This document shows, piece by piece, positions 62,770-64,000 of a DNA stretch of 64,000 nucleotides (position 1 is the first letter of the stretch; every line of letters begins with the position of its first letter). The notes under the pieces are model-generated. The model worked only from the letters and a program-made list of their open reading frames with translations. It ran no database searches and was not told the origin of the DNA. A program made the translations under genes and the position numbers. Source of the DNA: Candidatus Enterococcus willemsii (GTDB lineage: Bacteria > Bacillota > Bacilli > Lactobacillales > Enterococcaceae); assembly GCF_009933335.1 (NCBI RefSeq), contig NZ_MAEL01000052.1:1-64000 (forward strand), read 5' to 3'.

Positions 62770-63316
62770 TGGCTTCTCCTTGTAAATAGCTTTTCTCTTT
62801 TTCAATGACTTTTTCTGCAAGTAATTTATTTGCAAAAGCTGCAGTTGCAGCTTTCACTGCTAAATATTCAGTTGGAATAGATTCTTCTGCTGAGACTGAT
62901 TTACCTGTGGCATACAGACAAACATGTTGAATTGCTTTTTCTTGTTCCTCACAAAAAAGATTGTACGCTTGCCGAATGCCAATAACGTGCCCTTGAAATA
63001 AAATTCCTTCTTTAATTTCAGAAATTGTAAGTACTTGTTTTAATAATGTAATTGCCACTAAAAAAGCGACATGTCGTTTCGTATAGCGCTTTTTCACTGG
63101 TGGTGGAATCAATCCTTTTTTAACATAATTATTAACCATCGAAGCAGTCAATAATGGATGCTTCTCTGATTGAATAATTGGAGAGGCATATTTATCAATT
63201 AAGGTAATCACTTGATCCATATACAAATCTAATTCGGGTAGTTCATCCCAACGAGGCAGATGAAAATCAACTAACGATTCTGTCCACTCTAAAATTTCAC
63301 TGTGTAGTTCATCCAA
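62759..63316 (-). CDS. DUF1836 family protein (MerR-like helix-turn-helix)
   Basis: 185 residues. The N-terminal part (about 40-100) has LTASMVNNYVKKGLIPPPVKKRYTKRHVAFL, which looks like a MerR-type DNA-binding region. The rest is helical with ITLLKQVLTISEIKEGILFQG. There is no known ligand. It is translationally coupled with degV (11-nt overlap), so it may control fatty-acid-related genes (inference). Its promoter contains a 21-bp dyad, suggesting autoregulation. Confidence 0.85.
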   Translation of the reverse strand: MDELHSEILEWTESLVDFHLPRWDELPELDLYMDQVITLIDKYASPIIQSEKHPLLTASMVNNYVKKGLIPPPVKKRYTKRHVAFLVAITLLKQVLTISEIKEGILFQGHVIGIRQAYNLFCEEQEKAIQHVCLYATGKSVSAEESIPTEYLAVKAATAAFANKLLAEKVIEKEKSYLQGEANEK

Positions 63317-63363
63317 TTAGCAACACCTCTTCTTAATTATAACTTTTTTTATTTTCCGTAATC

Positions 63364-63392
63364 ATTATACCTAGTTTTAAAGACTAGGTAAA
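63364..63392 (-). promoter_or_regulatory. DUF1836-degV promoter with dyad
   Basis: Minus strand -10 TATAAT (63364-63369), 17-bp spacer, -35 TTTACC (63387-63392). Arms ACCTAGT (63369-63375) and ACTAGGT (63383-63389) form a 21-bp inverted repeat across the spacer. Confidence 0.6.
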
Positions 63393-63404
63393 GAGTAAAA
63401 AGGA

Positions 63405-63456
63405 TGCCTGTCGACGGGGATCGACAGGCAAGGAGTAAAAAATGAAAAAGTGTTAG
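63405..63456. repeat. Perfect GC-rich palindrome followed by SD and a 4-codon frame
   Basis: TGCCTGTCGA (63405-63414) and TCGACAGGCA (63421-63430) form a perfect 10-bp stem with the 6-nt loop CGGGGA, GC-rich in an AT-rich region. Near-identical GAGTAAAA flanks it on both sides. On the plus strand AAGGAG and ATG AAA AAG TGT TAG follow, a possible 4-codon frame. Minus-strand read-out has CCTTTTTACTC, a weak terminator. Rest of the 63317-63640 gap: a second small hairpin (63460-63475) and nothing else. Confidence 0.55.
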
Positions 63457-63640
63457 GGTTGTCTTTTAAAAAGACATTTTGTTGGTATGTGTAAATAATA
63501 ACCAACAAATGTGAAAAAAATATGAATGATTTTTTGTTTCTCTGTAAACTTTTTCTTAATGAATCCTTCTGAAACACTTGCCAAACCGATTCGTTCCACG
63601 TACCATAACATTCATACCATGTAAGTAAAGGAGAACGCGA

Positions 63641-64000
63641 ATGATTCAATTAAAACCTTGCACACTCGATGATGTACAACAGCTACAAAGTATTAGTATC
63701 GAAACCTACACGGATACTTTCGGACCCTTTAATCCACCACATATTATGAAAGCTTATCTTGATGATGCCTATCCTTTAGCCAAATTACGGAGGGAACTAG
63801 CAACCACAGGAACAACATTCTATTTTTTATATGACGAAGATGAATTAGCTGGTTATCTCAAAGTCAATACGGGGCAAACACAAACCGAAGATATTGCAGA
63901 AAATACATTAGAAATTGAACGCTTATACATCCGCACAGCTTACAAACGACGGGGGCATGGCCGTTTTTTAATTGACTATGCTTGTCAACTAGCTATTCAA
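63641..64000 (+). CDS. GNAT family N-acetyltransferase (5' part, runs off the window)
   Basis: 120 residues visible, frame open to the edge. MIQLKPCTLDDVQQLQSI is a typical N-terminus; ETYTDTFGPFNPPHIMKAYL and FYFLYDEDELAGYLKVN form the next strands; ERLYIRTAYKRRGHGRFLIDYA holds the acetyl-CoA loop RRGHG. It resembles PaiA-type acetyltransferases, which act on polyamines (inference). AAAGGAG lies 7 nt upstream. Confidence 0.85.
   Translation, partial: MIQLKPCTLDDVQQLQSISIETYTDTFGPFNPPHIMKAYLDDAYPLAKLRRELATTGTTFYFLYDEDELAGYLKVNTGQTQTEDIAENTLEIERLYIRTAYKRRGHGRFLIDYACQLAIQ

Noticed and set aside
63377-63649. 90-codon minus-strand frame opposite the divergent DUF1836/acetyltransferase gap
   Set aside because: It covers the palindrome and the DUF1836 promoter, has no ribosome site and no recognisable protein character.

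Overview
The window is low-GC Gram-positive (Firmicutes) chromosome. Gene content points to Enterococcaceae, most likely Enterococcus or a close relative: an IreB orthologue with Thr4 and Thr7, the walR-walK-yycH-yycI-walJ cluster, rex next to a YdiF-type ABC-F gene, CIRCE-controlled groES-groEL beside a CPBP protease gene, and several PTS sugar operons with LicT/BglG antitermination. I cannot name the species from sequence alone. No rRNA, tRNA, CRISPR array, insertion sequence or prophage was seen. Genes are dense, many rho-independent terminators are bidirectional, and several genes use TTG or GTG starts.

Layout. 0-7.5 kb: ireB-ruvX-DUF1292, a small thioredoxin, rex, ydiF, a degenerate C39-like protein and alanine dehydrogenase. 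6.8-10.7 kb: two MerR regulators (TipA-like and GyrI-like), a MATE efflux pump and an acetyltransferase, with two textbook MerR promoters that have 19-bp spacers. 10.7-11.3 kb: a decayed VOC/glyoxalase gene. 11.3-15.6 kb: a beta-glucoside operon (PTS EIIBCA, 6-phospho-beta-glucosidase, BglG-type antiterminator) behind a promoter, RAT and terminator; the glucosidase has an in-frame TAA. 15.8-20.9 kb: an acetamidase/formamidase and the potABCD polyamine transporter. 21.2-24.1 kb: a quinone oxidoreductase, coaB, coaC and an ECF S-component. 24.2-27.2 kb: licT plus a second EIIBCA PTS, with one RAT over a terminator ahead of licT and a second RAT-like element that may control access to the PTS ribosome binding site. 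27.3-35.6 kb: housekeeping genes (murB, an exonuclease, tsaE, pta, ung, nrdI) and acetyltransferases.

35.6-49 kb: a LysR regulator, a membrane-anchored MutS-like ATPase, an LTA-synthase-like sulfatase, an ArsR/DJ-1 pair, an alcohol dehydrogenase, an HD phosphohydrolase, the NAD salvage genes pncB-nadE, a HAD phosphatase and an 832-residue PAS-GGDEF-HD-GYP protein with both catalytic signatures intact. 49-56 kb: groESL, a CPBP protease, and a lichenan/cellobiose-type operon (IIA, IIC, glycoside hydrolase) preceded by an RpiR regulator. 56-64 kb: the WalRK essential two-component locus, degV, a DUF1836 regulator and the start of an acetyltransferase.

The themes are carbohydrate uptake under catabolite repression and antitermination, envelope homeostasis (WalRK, IreB, LTA-like synthase, MurB), redox and NAD metabolism (Rex, Ald, NadE/PncB), and small-molecule response through MerR regulators. 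The most unusual items are the apparently complete cyclic-di-GMP synthesis/degradation protein, the RAT overlapping an SD-masking hairpin, the membrane MutS homologue and the C39-like protein whose catalytic Cys position is Ser.
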